This document shows positions 8,005-16,733 of a stretch of 23,900 nucleotides of DNA, in pieces. Source of the DNA: Triparma columacea (lineage: Eukaryota > Sar > Bolidophyceae > Parmales > Triparmaceae); assembly GCA_030267965.1 (NCBI GenBank), contig BRYA01000343.1:8323-32222 (forward strand), read 5' to 3'. The notes beneath the pieces are model-generated. The model saw only the letters and a list, made by a program, of their open reading frames with translations, searched no databases and was not told where the DNA came from. The number at the start of each line of letters is the position of its first letter. Position 1 is the first letter of the stretch. A program made the position numbers and the translations under genes.

Positions 8005-11000
8005 ATGAGTTCCTCTGATGACCCCTTTGGGGACAATAACTTTGACGACATTGATTTTGATGCTCTTGAGCGCTCTGCTCTATCTGAGTCGGCCAAAAGG
8101 GAGTCTCAGGGTGGATATGAGCCTCCAAACTCTTCTCCGCCGTCGAGGTTTGACATCGAGATGCCGGGGTCTTCTAGGACAATGAACCCAGATGAGAAGT
8201 TCCCTCCGACCCCTCCACACAAGATGCCTGAGGTGACTCCGCTGGTGGATTCTGTCGCCTTGAATGCGACGCTGTCGAAGTACTTTGGTTTTTCAAAGTT
8301 CCTTCCGAACCAGCAGGTTTCTATCCAGCATATTCTGGCCTCCAACTCTGTCTCGAACGACCTCTGTGCCTACCTTCCAACGGGCTCGGGAAAATCTCTC
8401 ATCTACACCATCCCCCCCCTCCATACCGGCCGCCCAGCCGTGGTTGTAAGCCCCCTGATCTCCCTCATGGAAGATCAAGTCTACAAGCTCAACGTAGTTG
8501 CGGGGAGGAAGATTGCGGGCTTCCTTAGCACAAGCACGTCCAGGGAGGAGAATGATGCGTGCGCGCGTGGCGATCGACTTCTCGTATACCTGACTCCGGA
8601 GAAGCTTCCCTATTGGCTGGACAACGTTGTTCGCCTTCACCAGCAGACCAAGGGGGGCCTATCCCTGATTGCAATCGACGAGGCTCACTGCGTCAGTGAG
8701 TGGGGACACGACTTTCGGTCTGATTACCGCAAGCTTGACGTTATTCGCTCCACGCCTGAGCTCAAGGATGTCCCGATTGTTGCGCTCACCGCAACCAGCA
8801 CGTCCCAGGTGCGGACCGATGTTGTCAAGTCTTTGATGCTGAAAAATCCCAAGATTGTCACCGCGAGTGTCGACAGGCCTAACCTCGTTCTCCAGGTTGA
8901 GAGAAAGAGCCCAGGGGGGTACGCTCTCGACTTGAAGTGGCTTGTGGACAAGGTCAAGGGCAATCCCACGAATGAGGCAACCATCATATACTGTTACTCA
9001 AAGCGCCTCGTTGACGAAGTCTGCGCCTGGCTCCAAGGAGCGGCGCGCGACAAAAAAATCGCCACAAAGTACCATGCAGGGCTCGGAGACGAAGAGAGGA
9101 GGGAGGCCCATATCAATTTCCTTACTTCCTCCATTCCCATCATCGTAGCGACGACTGCCTTCGGTATGGGTATCGACAAGCCCGACACGAGGAGGGTAAT
9201 CAATTACACCCCTCCCAAAACGATGGAGGAATACTACCAACAAGTCGGTAGGGCTGGCCGCGATAACTTACCCGCGACATGCATCATGTACTGTAACCAG
9301 GCTGATTTCGATCGCTACGGTGGAGATTTCTACACGGGCGGTTTCTCCAACGAGAGCGCCAAGAAGGCTGTCGTTTCCAGCACTCACGAGCTCAACCGCT
9401 ACTCGTTCGAAGGTACCGAGTGCAGGCGAGCGATGGTTATGAAGTACTTTGGGGAGCAAAACAACTTCCCCAATGGCTGTTGTGGAACCTGCGACAACTG
9501 TCAAAGGAAGGCGCAGGGCGGTGTCAGAACTGTTGATATGAAACTCGCGGCAGCTGTCGTCTTCAAGGCCGTCTCCAACCTCAAGGAACCCTCGACTTCG
9601 GTGATTGAAAAGGTCGTCGGGGAAAAGGTGGTTGAGGATTACCGTTACAACTATGGGGTTGACAAGATGGTCCTCAAGGAGGAGATCAAAGCTCTTCGAA
9701 CTGCTGTGCCGAGGGAGTACAATTCCGTCAAGTTCTTCAAGGAGCTCGTCCCAGAGCTGGAGAACTCTGGTTACCTCTTTCGGGCACAAAAGAAGGCGAA
9801 CGTAGGTGGAGGACGCCAGAACAATTATTCCGTTTACTCTGTGAACAAGGCGAGGGCTTCCGGGCCGGTTGTCCTCCCGACCTGGAAGGCAATCGAAAGG
9901 TTGTTTGAGGAGAAGGAAAAGAAGAAGCAGCAGCTCAAGCAGGAGCTGAAATCTCTTGGGATGACGGATGCCATGTTAACGAAAGAATATGAGCAGGAGG
10001 TCGAAATGGAAGGCGGACCAAACATCAACGCCTTCCGCCGATGGCGCAGAAAAATTCAAAGCTGCCAGGACGAGTCACCCTTGAAGAAGCGTCTCCTCGA
10101 GTTCGAAGATCTCCTCAAGGAATGGAGGCTGGAGGCAAGCGCTAATAACCGTGTCGCGCCCGTCAACGTCTGTACGGACGCGGTCATTTGGGAACTGGCG
10201 TATGCGGTTGCAAAAGAGACAAGCGTGGAAAACATCAATGAAACGTATGTGAAGAACATGGGAGTGAGGGTGGCAATTCCTGAGCTCGTAAAGTATCTAC
10301 AGGAGTGGGCGTTGGCAAAGGAGAGCGAGCGGCTCAAGGGAGACTTTCAGCGTAACGTTGAGAAGTACCCCGAGGGGAGCCCCCAGAGGAAGTGCCTTTT
10401 GGACCTAGCTGACGCGCTCAAGGCATGGAGAAGCGAACAAGCGAGCTTAAACAATGTGCCTCCTTCTGGTGTGATTCAAGAGGCGCTGCTTTGGAAGATG
10501 TCGTACGTTGTCAGGACGCTGAGTTCCGATGAGATCGAGCCGTTTATCTTGAGGTCTGGAGCATCGGTGGGAGCCATTGAGCTCATTGAGACTCTTCTTA
10601 AGTGGAGGAAGGCTTACCCCGAGCGTGAACGTCAGGCGGCAACGGGGCGGGTGATGATCCCCAAAGAGGGTTTCTGTCCCGCTCGGTGGGACCTCGCAAA
10701 GCCAGGAAAGTTCGTGGCGCCTCGCCTTGCCCTTTGGCAAAGCGGACAGGACTTCGCAACCATTGCCGTGAACAACCAACCCAAGCCCATTCAAGCAAAC
10801 ACCGTCAGACAAAACATTTTTGATGCGTTCGAAGCTGGGATGGATGTCGACTTGGAGAGGCTATTAAGGGAGAGCGGAAGGGGGGGTCCTCCCAACGAAG
10901 AAGAATGGGATATCATCGAAGGCGCCGCAGCTGCCGGTTCTCTTGATGTCGTGGGCGAGGTGGTGAAAGTTACCCAGGTCGTTGCCAACATAGAAGGCAT

Positions 11001-11220
11001 GGCCTTTGTCGACTTTAGCAATGAGGCCGCCTTCGTCGCATTCAACGACCGCAACGATGAACAGAGAGAGAAGTCTGCGAAGTGGTCTGGTAAGGTCAGC
11101 TGGTGGCTTCTCTTCAAACGGACAGGGATGCTTCCTGGTGTTGGCTTTGATTGGGCGGAGAGCGGTGGGGACGGTGTGGGGGGAGAAGGCGCAGGGCCGA
11201 AGAGGAAAAGGGAGGAATGA
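8005..11220 (+). CDS. RecQ family ATP-dependent DNA helicase (tandem HRDC-like, HTH tail)
   Basis: This is a single-exon helicase of 1071 residues. RecQ enzymes unwind DNA 3' to 5' in recombination, fork repair and G-quadruplex removal. Visible motifs are Walker A TGSGKS (126-131), DEAH (225-228), SEWGHDF after it (the aromatic-rich loop), FGMGIDKPD, and motif VI QVGRAGRD (413-420). The RecQ zinc site uses C473, C492/493, C496 and C499. A winged-helix-like RQC region follows (about 505-610), then a charged coiled segment, and two HRDC-like repeats (about 692-769 and 792-872), each with LxxLLxxWR and N-N-V/P features. An HTH region similar to the HTH_40 tail of WRN and some bacterial RecQs lies at about 905-1000, ending in a basic KRKREE. 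No exonuclease domain is present. ATG 8005 (gccATGa) starts an acidic, disordered N terminus; upstream in-frame starts at 7699 and 7912 exist. Confidence 0.9.
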   Translation: MSSSDDPFGDNNFDDIDFDALERSALSESAKRESQGGYEPPNSSPPSRFDIEMPGSSRTMNPDEKFPPTPPHKMPEVTPLVDSVALNATLSKYFGFSKFLPNQQVSIQHILASNSVSNDLCAYLPTGSGKSLIYTIPPLHTGRPAVVVSPLISLMEDQVYKLNVVAGRKIAGFLSTSTSREENDACARGDRLLVYLTPEKLPYWLDNVVRLHQQTKGGLSLIAIDEAHCVSEWGHDFRSDYRKLDVIRSTPELKDVPIVALTATSTSQVRTDVVKSLMLKNPKIVTASVDRPNLVLQVERKSPGGYALDLKWLVDKVKGNPTNEATIIYCYSKRLVDEVCAWLQGAARDKKIATKYHAGLGDEERREAHINFLTSSIPIIVATTAFGMGIDKPDTRRVINYTPPKTMEEYYQQVGRAGRDNLPATCIMYCNQADFDRYGGDFYTGGFSNESAKKAVVSSTHELNRYSFEGTECRRAMVMKYFGEQNNFPNGCCGTCDNCQRKAQGGVRTVDMKLAAAVVFKAVSNLKEPSTSVIEKVVGEKVVEDYRYNYGVDKMVLKEEIKALRTAVPREYNSVKFFKELVPELENSGYLFRAQKKANVGGGRQNNYSVYSVNKARASGPVVLPTWKAIERLFEEKEKKKQQLKQELKSLGMTDAMLTKEYEQEVEMEGGPNINAFRRWRRKIQSCQDESPLKKRLLEFEDLLKEWRLEASANNRVAPVNVCTDAVIWELAYAVAKETSVENINETYVKNMGVRVAIPELVKYLQEWALAKESERLKGDFQRNVEKYPEGSPQRKCLLDLADALKAWRSEQASLNNVPPSGVIQEALLWKMSYVVRTLSSDEIEPFILRSGASVGAIELIETLLKWRKAYPERERQAATGRVMIPKEGFCPARWDLAKPGKFVAPRLALWQSGQDFATIAVNNQPKPIQANTVRQNIFDAFEAGMDVDLERLLRESGRGGPPNEEEWDIIEGAAAAGSLDVVGEVVKVTQVVANIEGMAFVDFSNEAAFVAFNDRNDEQREKSAKWSGKVSWWLLFKRTGMLPGVGFDWAESGGDGVGGEGAGPKRKREE

Positions 11221-11291
11221 TTGTTCGATGCTGCATGGTTGTTTCATGAAAATGTGTGTGGCTTCATAAGTTTTTTGTTTCATTATTTATT

Positions 11292-12854
11292 TCACCCATC
11301 GAGCTCGTCAGTCCAATCGAACTCCTTCCAATATTCGAGGAACTCTAGCACGCCCATCCTGTCCTCCTCAGCACTCCCCTTCTTCCTGTTGAATTTCACA
11401 CGTTCAACCCGCATGACGCCTGCAATCGTGTCGGTGGCGAAATCCTTGTTGAAGGCCCTCTCGTCCTCAATCATCATTGCGTAGCCGTCGTCAGCTCCTC
11501 CTTCCCTCCAGTCAACCGCAAAGTAACTGAAGCCACTCGGCACGGCGAACCTGACGCCTCCCTTCTTGCCCTTGACCTTGATGATTTTGCCGTGGGTTGC
11601 TTCGTCACCTATCATCTCCCTAATGCCGCTATTGAAGGAGAGGGGGAAGTCTGACCCTTTCTTGACAGGTATGCACTCAATTTTAGTCTGGTACAAGCCA
11701 GAGCCCGAACTCTGAAGGACGGTCTCACAGAAGACCACCTCCTTCCCCTGCTTGGCCCACATGGAGGTGAGGGCGGTCTTGAACCTTGTGACCTCGTCCC
11801 AAACCTCACCGTCGGCCTCGACGAAACTAGCCTTGTGTTGGATGGGAACTATGTAACATGAGCCCCTGTGAGTGCAGCGAGCGAAGTAAGTCACGAAGCG
11901 GGTTGCGTTGCGTTAGTTGCATTATTTCTTGTGTTGATTTCTTTCATACCCATTCTCACCTAACGACACTAAGGTTCTCGGGGGTTTTCACGAGGCAAGT
12001 GTGCTCCCCGAGACTGAGGAGGAGCCCCTTATTAAAGTTCGAGCTGTTAATCCACCACCAGCATCGACTCTCTACGGCCTTGAGTTTCTTCTGCTCGGTG
12101 ATTTGCCTCTGCTTCTCCCTTTCCCAGCCCTCTACGGCAGTGACCCTGTCCTTCTTGTCGGTGAATATGGTCATGTCCACCTGGTCCTCCTCGTCAAATC
12201 CGTTGCCCTCCCCTTTCTTGCTCCCGAACTCTCCCCCCTTGTAACGATTGCCGACCCTGTTGATGTTGCGGGCGTAAATCTCGTCCATCGAAAGAGCGTT
12301 CTTCTCCTCATCAATAAGGTCCTGAAGAGACTTGTCGCTGGTCGCAAACTGTGGTGAAGGGGGGGGGGGAAGGGGGGGTAGTTAGGGTTGAAGCGGGGTT
12401 GAAGCGGGGTTGAAGCGGGGTTGAAGCGCCAGGGTAGCACCAACAGCAACAAGGTTGATCAACAATGCCTCACCTTGCTGAACTGCTGCTGGTGGTCAGC
12501 CTTCTTCAGCGCGCCCCTCCTCTTGTCACTGGCACGAGTGTCCGCGGTCGTTATGTCGGGGCGCTGAGGGAGATTCAGAACGAACTCTGGCTCCTTGGCT
12601 GACTGGGTATGGGGGGCAGGAGCAGGAACAGGAGCTCCCCCTTTCAGAGCTCTCAAAGCTGCCATATTGTCAGAATTCCTTCCCTCCTTGGGTGCTTTAG
12701 GATCATACAACCCACCCTTTGGCAGTTTAAAGCTTCCAGAACCTTCGTACTTTGACTTTACTGCTAAATCGTCCCTGCCTGTCTGTGGTGCCTTGCGCTT
12801 CTTATTATTATCCCCAGTGTCCTTCTTCTTGCCGAACTTTAAGCCTCCAAGCAT
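11292..12854 (-). CDS. CWF19-like splicing / lariat-metabolism protein
   Basis: There are three exons: 12854-12474, 12348-11960 and 11865-11292. Introns are 125 nt (AAG|GTGAGG ... CACCACAG) and 94 nt (AG|GTGAGA, gcaactaacgc branch, CACTCACAG). The spliced protein has 447 residues. The N terminus is basic and disordered (MLGGLKFGKKKDTGDNN). The C-terminal half matches the CwfJ_C_1/CwfJ_C_2 pair: LLLSLGEHTCLVKTP, then GSCYIVPIQH, VWDEV..FKTAL, KQGKEVVFCET, IECIPV, and in domain 2 VPSGFSYFAVDW, GYAMMIEDE and LEYWKEFDWTDEL. Family members (yeast Drn1, S. pombe Cwf19, human CWF19L2) associate with late spliceosomes and the debranching enzyme. Oddly, the usual C-x2-C is CWWW, and the His residues usual before the LxxxLG strand and in the GHC motif appear as Gly and Ser. 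The U2B'' gene, also a splicing gene, is two genes away. Confidence 0.87.
12387..12428. repeat. 11-bp x4 minisatellite in CWF19 intron 1
   Basis: The unit gttgaagcggg is repeated three times exactly and a fourth time in part, beside a long G run (12359-12369) near the intron's 3' splice site (minus strand). It is contained in the 125-nt first intron. Confidence 0.9.
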
Positions 12855-13027
12855 CTTGACCGTCGTCGGAGGGGGTGGCGTGTTCAAGTGGATATCTGTG
12901 TGGTTTTGGTTTGGTTCTGATAAGCCAAATAAATTGCTCTTGAGCTTTGTGGGACATCCTCCCAAGCCTTCTTGTGACTGCCAGAAGGATCGTTTCGAGT
13001 TCTAAAATATAGTTGCATCAGTTTGGG
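12855..13027. promoter_or_regulatory. Divergent spacer CWF19/phosphoglycerate mutase
   Basis: These 173 bp lie between two divergent ATGs, with an AT-rich tctaaaatatagttg about 15 to 28 bp before the plus-strand start. It is presumably a shared promoter. No element is certain. Confidence 0.4.
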
Positions 13028-14116
13028 ATGCTAATATATCTGAGGGTCCTTATAGTCTCGATGTTGCTCTCTAGAAGTCACTCTTTTGCTCCCATGCTGG
13101 AGGCATTGAGGGCTGGATCTCGTCAACAATGGCGCTATCACTCTCACGGACGATCTCAGCTGGCTTCTCTCGCTCCTCCTCCCCCTGGTCATACCAGGGT
13201 GGTTTTAATGCGCCACGGGGAGAGTGAGTTCAACACAGCAAATATCTTCACTGGCTGGTGCGATGTTGCCTTGACTCCTCGGGGCGTGGTGGAAGCTGAT
13301 GAGGCCGGGAAGGTGTTCCTCAGCAACAATCTCAAGTTCAGAGTGTGCTACACTAGTCTGCTGAGCAGATCTATCTCGACGGCCTGGAGGAGCTTGGAAT
13401 CTGCTGGGGTTGGGTGGGTGAATGTTATAAAGGACTGGAGGCTCAACGAGAGACACTACGGGGCCCTACAGGGGCTTTCAAAGGAGCGCACAGCGGAGAG
13501 ATTGGGGCGCGATAAGGTCATGAAGTGGAGGCGCTCCTTCTTTGCCCGACCTCCGGAGATGGAACCCGAGCACCCTCACTACTCCATGATTGAGGAGGAC
13601 AAGCGGTACGAGAGGCTTAGAATGACTGCGGGGATAACCAAGGCCGAGTCGCTCGAGGATTGCCAGCGGCGCGTCGTAGAGGCTTGGGAAAATTCCATCA
13701 TGCCCAGCCCCTACAGTCCACCTGACAACACTGACCCGGAGGACTGCATATTAGTGGTGGCCCACGCCAACACCCTCCGTGCTTTGATCATGCACCTGGA
13801 CGAAATATCAGTGGACGAGATCGAGAGTGTGAATATTCCTACCGCGATCCCGTTCTACTACGACATTGACAACGAGACCGGCAAGGTTAAGGCTCCCAAC
13901 CCTGGGAAGTTCAGGGGTTCATACATCTCCGACGATATGACGAAGAGGAACTTCCTCGAGAGGAGGAGGGCCGCCCAGGACCCATGGCTCTGGGCGTTGA
14001 AGGACGACGACGTTGAGGAGGAAATGCTCAACAGGAAGACTTTGGAGCAGCTGACGCTTGAGGAGGAGGCCGCGAGGAACACAAAAATCTTTGGGTTCAA
14101 GAACCAGAAGCCGTAG
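13028..14116 (+). CDS. Phosphoglycerate mutase (dPGM type), probably plastid-targeted
   Basis: This 362-residue histidine-phosphatase-superfamily enzyme interconverts 3- and 2-phosphoglycerate. Motifs are LMRHGESEFN (phospho-accepting His63), NIFTGWCDVALT, Y.S.L.R.I.TAW, NERHYGALQG (Glu141) and VVAHANTLRAL (second catalytic His246; family usually HGNSLRA). FLERRRAAQDPW near the C terminus is an extension after IPFYYDID. The N terminus is a signal-peptide-like MLIYLRVLIVSMLLSRSHS followed by F-A-P at 20-22 and a basic, Ser/Gln-rich transit-like stretch, which resembles the bipartite plastid presequence of heterokont algae (cleavage before Phe). The ATG at 13028 is the first that includes this leader; the five codons upstream are TTG CAT CAG TTT GGG with no ATG. 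A tail of about 60 residues (DDDVEEEML...) extends beyond typical dPGMs of about 250. Single exon. Confidence 0.9.
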   Translation: MLIYLRVLIVSMLLSRSHSFAPMLEALRAGSRQQWRYHSHGRSQLASLAPPPPGHTRVVLMRHGESEFNTANIFTGWCDVALTPRGVVEADEAGKVFLSNNLKFRVCYTSLLSRSISTAWRSLESAGVGWVNVIKDWRLNERHYGALQGLSKERTAERLGRDKVMKWRRSFFARPPEMEPEHPHYSMIEEDKRYERLRMTAGITKAESLEDCQRRVVEAWENSIMPSPYSPPDNTDPEDCILVVAHANTLRALIMHLDEISVDEIESVNIPTAIPFYYDIDNETGKVKAPNPGKFRGSYISDDMTKRNFLERRRAAQDPWLWALKDDDVEEEMLNRKTLEQLTLEEEAARNTKIFGFKNQKP

Positions 14117-14141
14117 GGAGGAGGGGGTAGAGGGAGGGTAA

Positions 14142-14149
14142 GGCCGATG
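14142..14149. repeat. Left target-site duplication GGCCGATG
   Basis: It is identical to 14330-14337 and abuts the left inverted terminal repeat exactly, as expected for the duplicated target of a cut-and-paste transposon. Confidence 0.88.
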
Positions 14150-14329
14150 TAGCCCATGCTCCTATAGTCAAAAGTTTTCAGAGAAATAGCCAATTTTATA
14201 GCCATAGTCAAATAGGCACCCGTTGGAACCAATCAGATCGCCGCATTTACGGATATATAGCCGTTAAATAAACTTTTTTAGCGAAGTTATAGCCAAAATT
14301 TTAGCCATTATCTATAGGAGCATGGGCTA
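14150..14329. mobile_element. 180-bp MITE-like element with 18-bp perfect TIRs
   Basis: Left end TAGCCCATGCTCCTATAG (14150-14167) is the exact reverse complement of 14312-14329. The element is flanked by direct repeats GGCCGATG at 14142-14149 and 14330-14337, an 8-bp target duplication (9 bp if the shared A is counted, with a 17-bp TIR). It is AT-rich, has no coding capacity and holds five TAGCC motifs between the ends. An 8-bp duplication suits hAT, P or Merlin superfamilies, but the end departs from the hAT YARNG consensus at the last base. It sits in the 3' intergenic space between the mutase and PhyH-like genes. Confidence 0.9.
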
Positions 14330-14337
14330 GGCCGATG
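14330..14337. repeat. Right target-site duplication GGCCGATG
   Basis: It is identical to 14142-14149 and directly follows the right inverted terminal repeat. Confidence 0.88.
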
Positions 14338-14407
14338 GTCAATAGGTAGATTATTATATTAGAGTTAGACAATAAAATGAATTTTGAAACCCACTTTAAA
14401 TCTTCAA

Positions 14408-15469
14408 CTATTGTCTGTAGTAGTAGCCTGTATCCAGATCGGACATGCCCTCGAACAAACTTCCACCAGAAGGATAAGTCCCCTCCCAGGCGGGATTACG
14501 AACCGTAAAGTAGAACAGTACCCTCCTGTTTTTACGCTCAAAGTCGACATTGGCTGTCCCGTGGTGTAAAGTGCGCGAATCCATTATTAGGCAATCGCCC
14601 TTCTGCATCAAGCCGCTGACATGTCCCATGCGTAAGGGAATGTGGTTCACGTGTAGAGTGTGGACCGTTTCGGTGTGTGATTTGGGAACGAGGACGGTTG
14701 GTCCCATCAGAAGGTCAATGTCCTGCAAAGCAACGAAAACTGTGTAGAGTATGGGAGTGTCTGTCCATTTGCTATCGGGGTGGAGGGGCTGGGAGGGGCT
14801 TCCTGGATCGCTAATGAGGGCCGAAAGTTCGTGAAACGGAGCAGAAATACCGTCAAACATTTCATGGAAGAGATCTCCCAAGGGTTTGCTCTTTTGCAAG
14901 AGGTCAACGAGGCACGATTGGACAACAGGGGTCGTGTTGGTAACATACATGTCGTACCGATTCTTGCGTTCAAGGACGTTGCCGAAGCCTTGTATACAGC
15001 GGTTGTCAGAAGAGATTTCGCTCTCAAGGGTCGTGTTGATGTGAGCGAGCATGCAATCAGCAAAAGACGCGTCCAAGGCAGATTCAAGCTTGGCGCAGCC
15101 AACATCCTGGAGAGCTCTAAGGGCTGTAAGTGCAGGTGATGTTTCAATTGGAGTTGGGGGTCGGTGTTCGTCGAAAGGGATGCCGGAATCCAAATGAATG
15201 GCTTCATTGACATCATCGTGTTCGTCCATGCAGGAAGCCAAATTGTGGAGACGTTTCTTTTCATCCCTCTCTTGCAATCGCTTCAAAGTTGAAGCGATCA
15301 TCTGTGTGTCTCCCTCAGTGTAAACCTGTAACAAAGTATTGGGATCAACAGGGGGGGAAATGTCCGCTTCTATGGAGATGTTGGGCGTCAAAAAGTCACA
15401 CAGCGCAGTAAGTGCCAAGGATGAGAGACCGCTCATCTCGTCAATTTCCGCACCATCATCAAGTGGCAT
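14408..15469 (-). CDS. PhyH-like Fe(II)/2-oxoglutarate dioxygenase
   Basis: This single-exon protein of 353 residues belongs to the phytanoyl-CoA dioxygenase superfamily. These enzymes use Fe(II), oxygen and 2-oxoglutarate to hydroxylate a substrate. The iron triad is seen as HPD (His230, Asp232 in LHPDSKW) and a distal His in LHHGTAN (about 302-303). The 2-oxoglutarate-binding Arg lies in NRRVLFYFTVRNP (about 315-316). GPTVLVPKSH, the PhyH turn before the distal strand, is also present. The first 110 residues are acidic, without a recognised domain. ATG 15469 is the first in the frame; three codons upstream read TTG GAA AAA. No peroxisomal PTS1 is present (the C terminus is YYYRQ). The substrate is unknown. 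The divergent partner FIS1 starts 736 bp away across a low-GC island. Confidence 0.85.
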   Translation of the reverse strand: MPLDDGAEIDEMSGLSSLALTALCDFLTPNISIEADISPPVDPNTLLQVYTEGDTQMIASTLKRLQERDEKKRLHNLASCMDEHDDVNEAIHLDSGIPFDEHRPPTPIETSPALTALRALQDVGCAKLESALDASFADCMLAHINTTLESEISSDNRCIQGFGNVLERKNRYDMYVTNTTPVVQSCLVDLLQKSKPLGDLFHEMFDGISAPFHELSALISDPGSPSQPLHPDSKWTDTPILYTVFVALQDIDLLMGPTVLVPKSHTETVHTLHVNHIPLRMGHVSGLMQKGDCLIMDSRTLHHGTANVDFERKNRRVLFYFTVRNPAWEGTYPSGGSLFEGMSDLDTGYYYRQ

Positions 15470-16205
15470 TTTTTCCAAATCTAAAATTAGAACAATTTGA
15501 TGAAGATGTCCAGGACGGAAATTTTGAGAATATGAGGATACTCTATCACATGAAATGCAAATATATTAGCTTTCTTACCTTAGCGGTATCTACGACAGGT
15601 TATGGCACAATCAACGCGTATGCGCACGGTAGACAGTAGATCAATAAAGTTTGATTCGCGATTTTTGTGCGATAGTAACATCAATATTTTTTTATTTTCA
15701 ACATTCAACTCTATGTATCAATTTTATTGACTCTATGACATTTTCAAATAAAAAAATCATGCCTGAAAAAATAAATTTTTGGATGCTAAATTCAGGTTAT
15801 AATTTTTATTTAGTAAATATTTAATTGATTAAAATTATTATATTTGTATTTTCAAGTGTTTCTGACAAAATATACCTATTACTCGAAATATATTTTCACA
15901 AATACACATTTTGTCGCGTCAATATAACTTCAGTCATATGATAGATCGTAGCATATATATATCAAAGCTTTAAGGTTTTTAATAAGTTTATGAAGGCTTT
16001 TTTTAAAATGTCAAAATTTTGTTAGTGTTTGTTTTTCGATTTAGACAGTATTTTTGTCTCAAACACGTGTTACTACGATCACATCATTATCTATCACAGT
16101 CTAGAGGGCACATCTATTCCGCAAACGTTGAAGTTCAGTAAAAAAATTGATTCAAGACTCCCGAAGTTATTAAGAATTCTCAAATTTCCCAAGTGATTAT
16201 CGACG
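15470..16205. other. Gene-free divergent spacer with a low-GC island
   Basis: These 736 bp lack a credible gene. By hand count, 15661-16080 is 98 of 420 bases G or C (about 23%), in sharp contrast with the GC-rich flanking genes. It contains long A and T runs, gcatatatatatca near 15951-15963, and no tandem repeat I could find. The edges (15470-15640, 16130-16205) are of mixed composition and probably hold the PhyH-like and FIS1 promoters. A short plus-strand frame at 15412-15639 is not supported as a gene. Confidence 0.7.
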
Positions 16206-16688
16206 ATGACCGCCTCCACGCCCGCAGACGCTCGAACGCTGTTTGAGGAGACTTTGGAGATGGAAATGTCGCCGCCTTCACTGATCTCTGATGCTGCTTT
16301 GGCCTACAACAACGAACCAAAGCCAGACACAACTTTTACCTACGCGTTTGCCCTTTCGCGCAGCCGCCGGGATTCGGAGAGGGCCTACGCGGTGGTTCTT
16401 TTTGACCAGCTGATTTCTGATAAGTATCCACATCCCGTCGATTGTTACTATGGCAAGTCAGTTGCGTTCTACTTGAACAAAGATTATGAGTCTGCCCGGG
16501 CTGGTGTAGAGGACATCCTCCGGAGCAATCCTGGTCATCAGAAGGCCCGGGCGTTGCACCTCGCTACGATTGCGGTTATGGAGGAGAGGGAGAAGAAAAT
16601 GAATCTTGCGGTTGGAAGTGGTGTATTGGCGGTGGGAATTGGTGCTGTTGTTGGATTGGCAGGTATTATTCTCAGCAAAAAGAAGTAG
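16206..16688 (+). CDS. FIS1: FIS1 mitochondrial/peroxisomal fission protein
   Basis: This single-exon, 160-residue tail-anchored adaptor recruits the dynamin-related fission machinery to the outer mitochondrial and peroxisomal membranes. The TPR-like helical core is recognisable: TTFTYAFALSRSRRDSERAYAVVLFDQLI (in fragments, the family's Y..A....RS....D...G...L..L) and YYGKSVAFYLNKDYESAR...ED.LR.NPGHQKA, matching the second TPR. A transmembrane helix at about 135-156 (AVGSGVLAVGIGAVVGLAGI) is followed by the short basic tail SKKK, the standard outer-membrane anchor signal. Length fits (human 152). The stop is 45 bp from the convergent acyl-CoA synthetase stop, the tightest gap here. Confidence 0.92.
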   Translation: MTASTPADARTLFEETLEMEMSPPSLISDAALAYNNEPKPDTTFTYAFALSRSRRDSERAYAVVLFDQLISDKYPHPVDCYYGKSVAFYLNKDYESARAGVEDILRSNPGHQKARALHLATIAVMEEREKKMNLAVGSGVLAVGIGAVVGLAGIILSKKK

Positions 16689-16733
16689 GATTCCCCTTCG
16701 TATTTTTCTCAAAACCCGTGCCTAGACCTAGTC

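Noticed and set aside
12001..12357. 118-residue plus-strand frame
   Set aside because: Antisense to CWF19 exon 2, whose splice joins give a consistent family match.
15412..15639. Short plus-strand frame at the PhyH-like 5' end
   Set aside because: It begins antisense to the PhyH-like gene and runs into AT-rich sequence; no motif and ordinary chance length.
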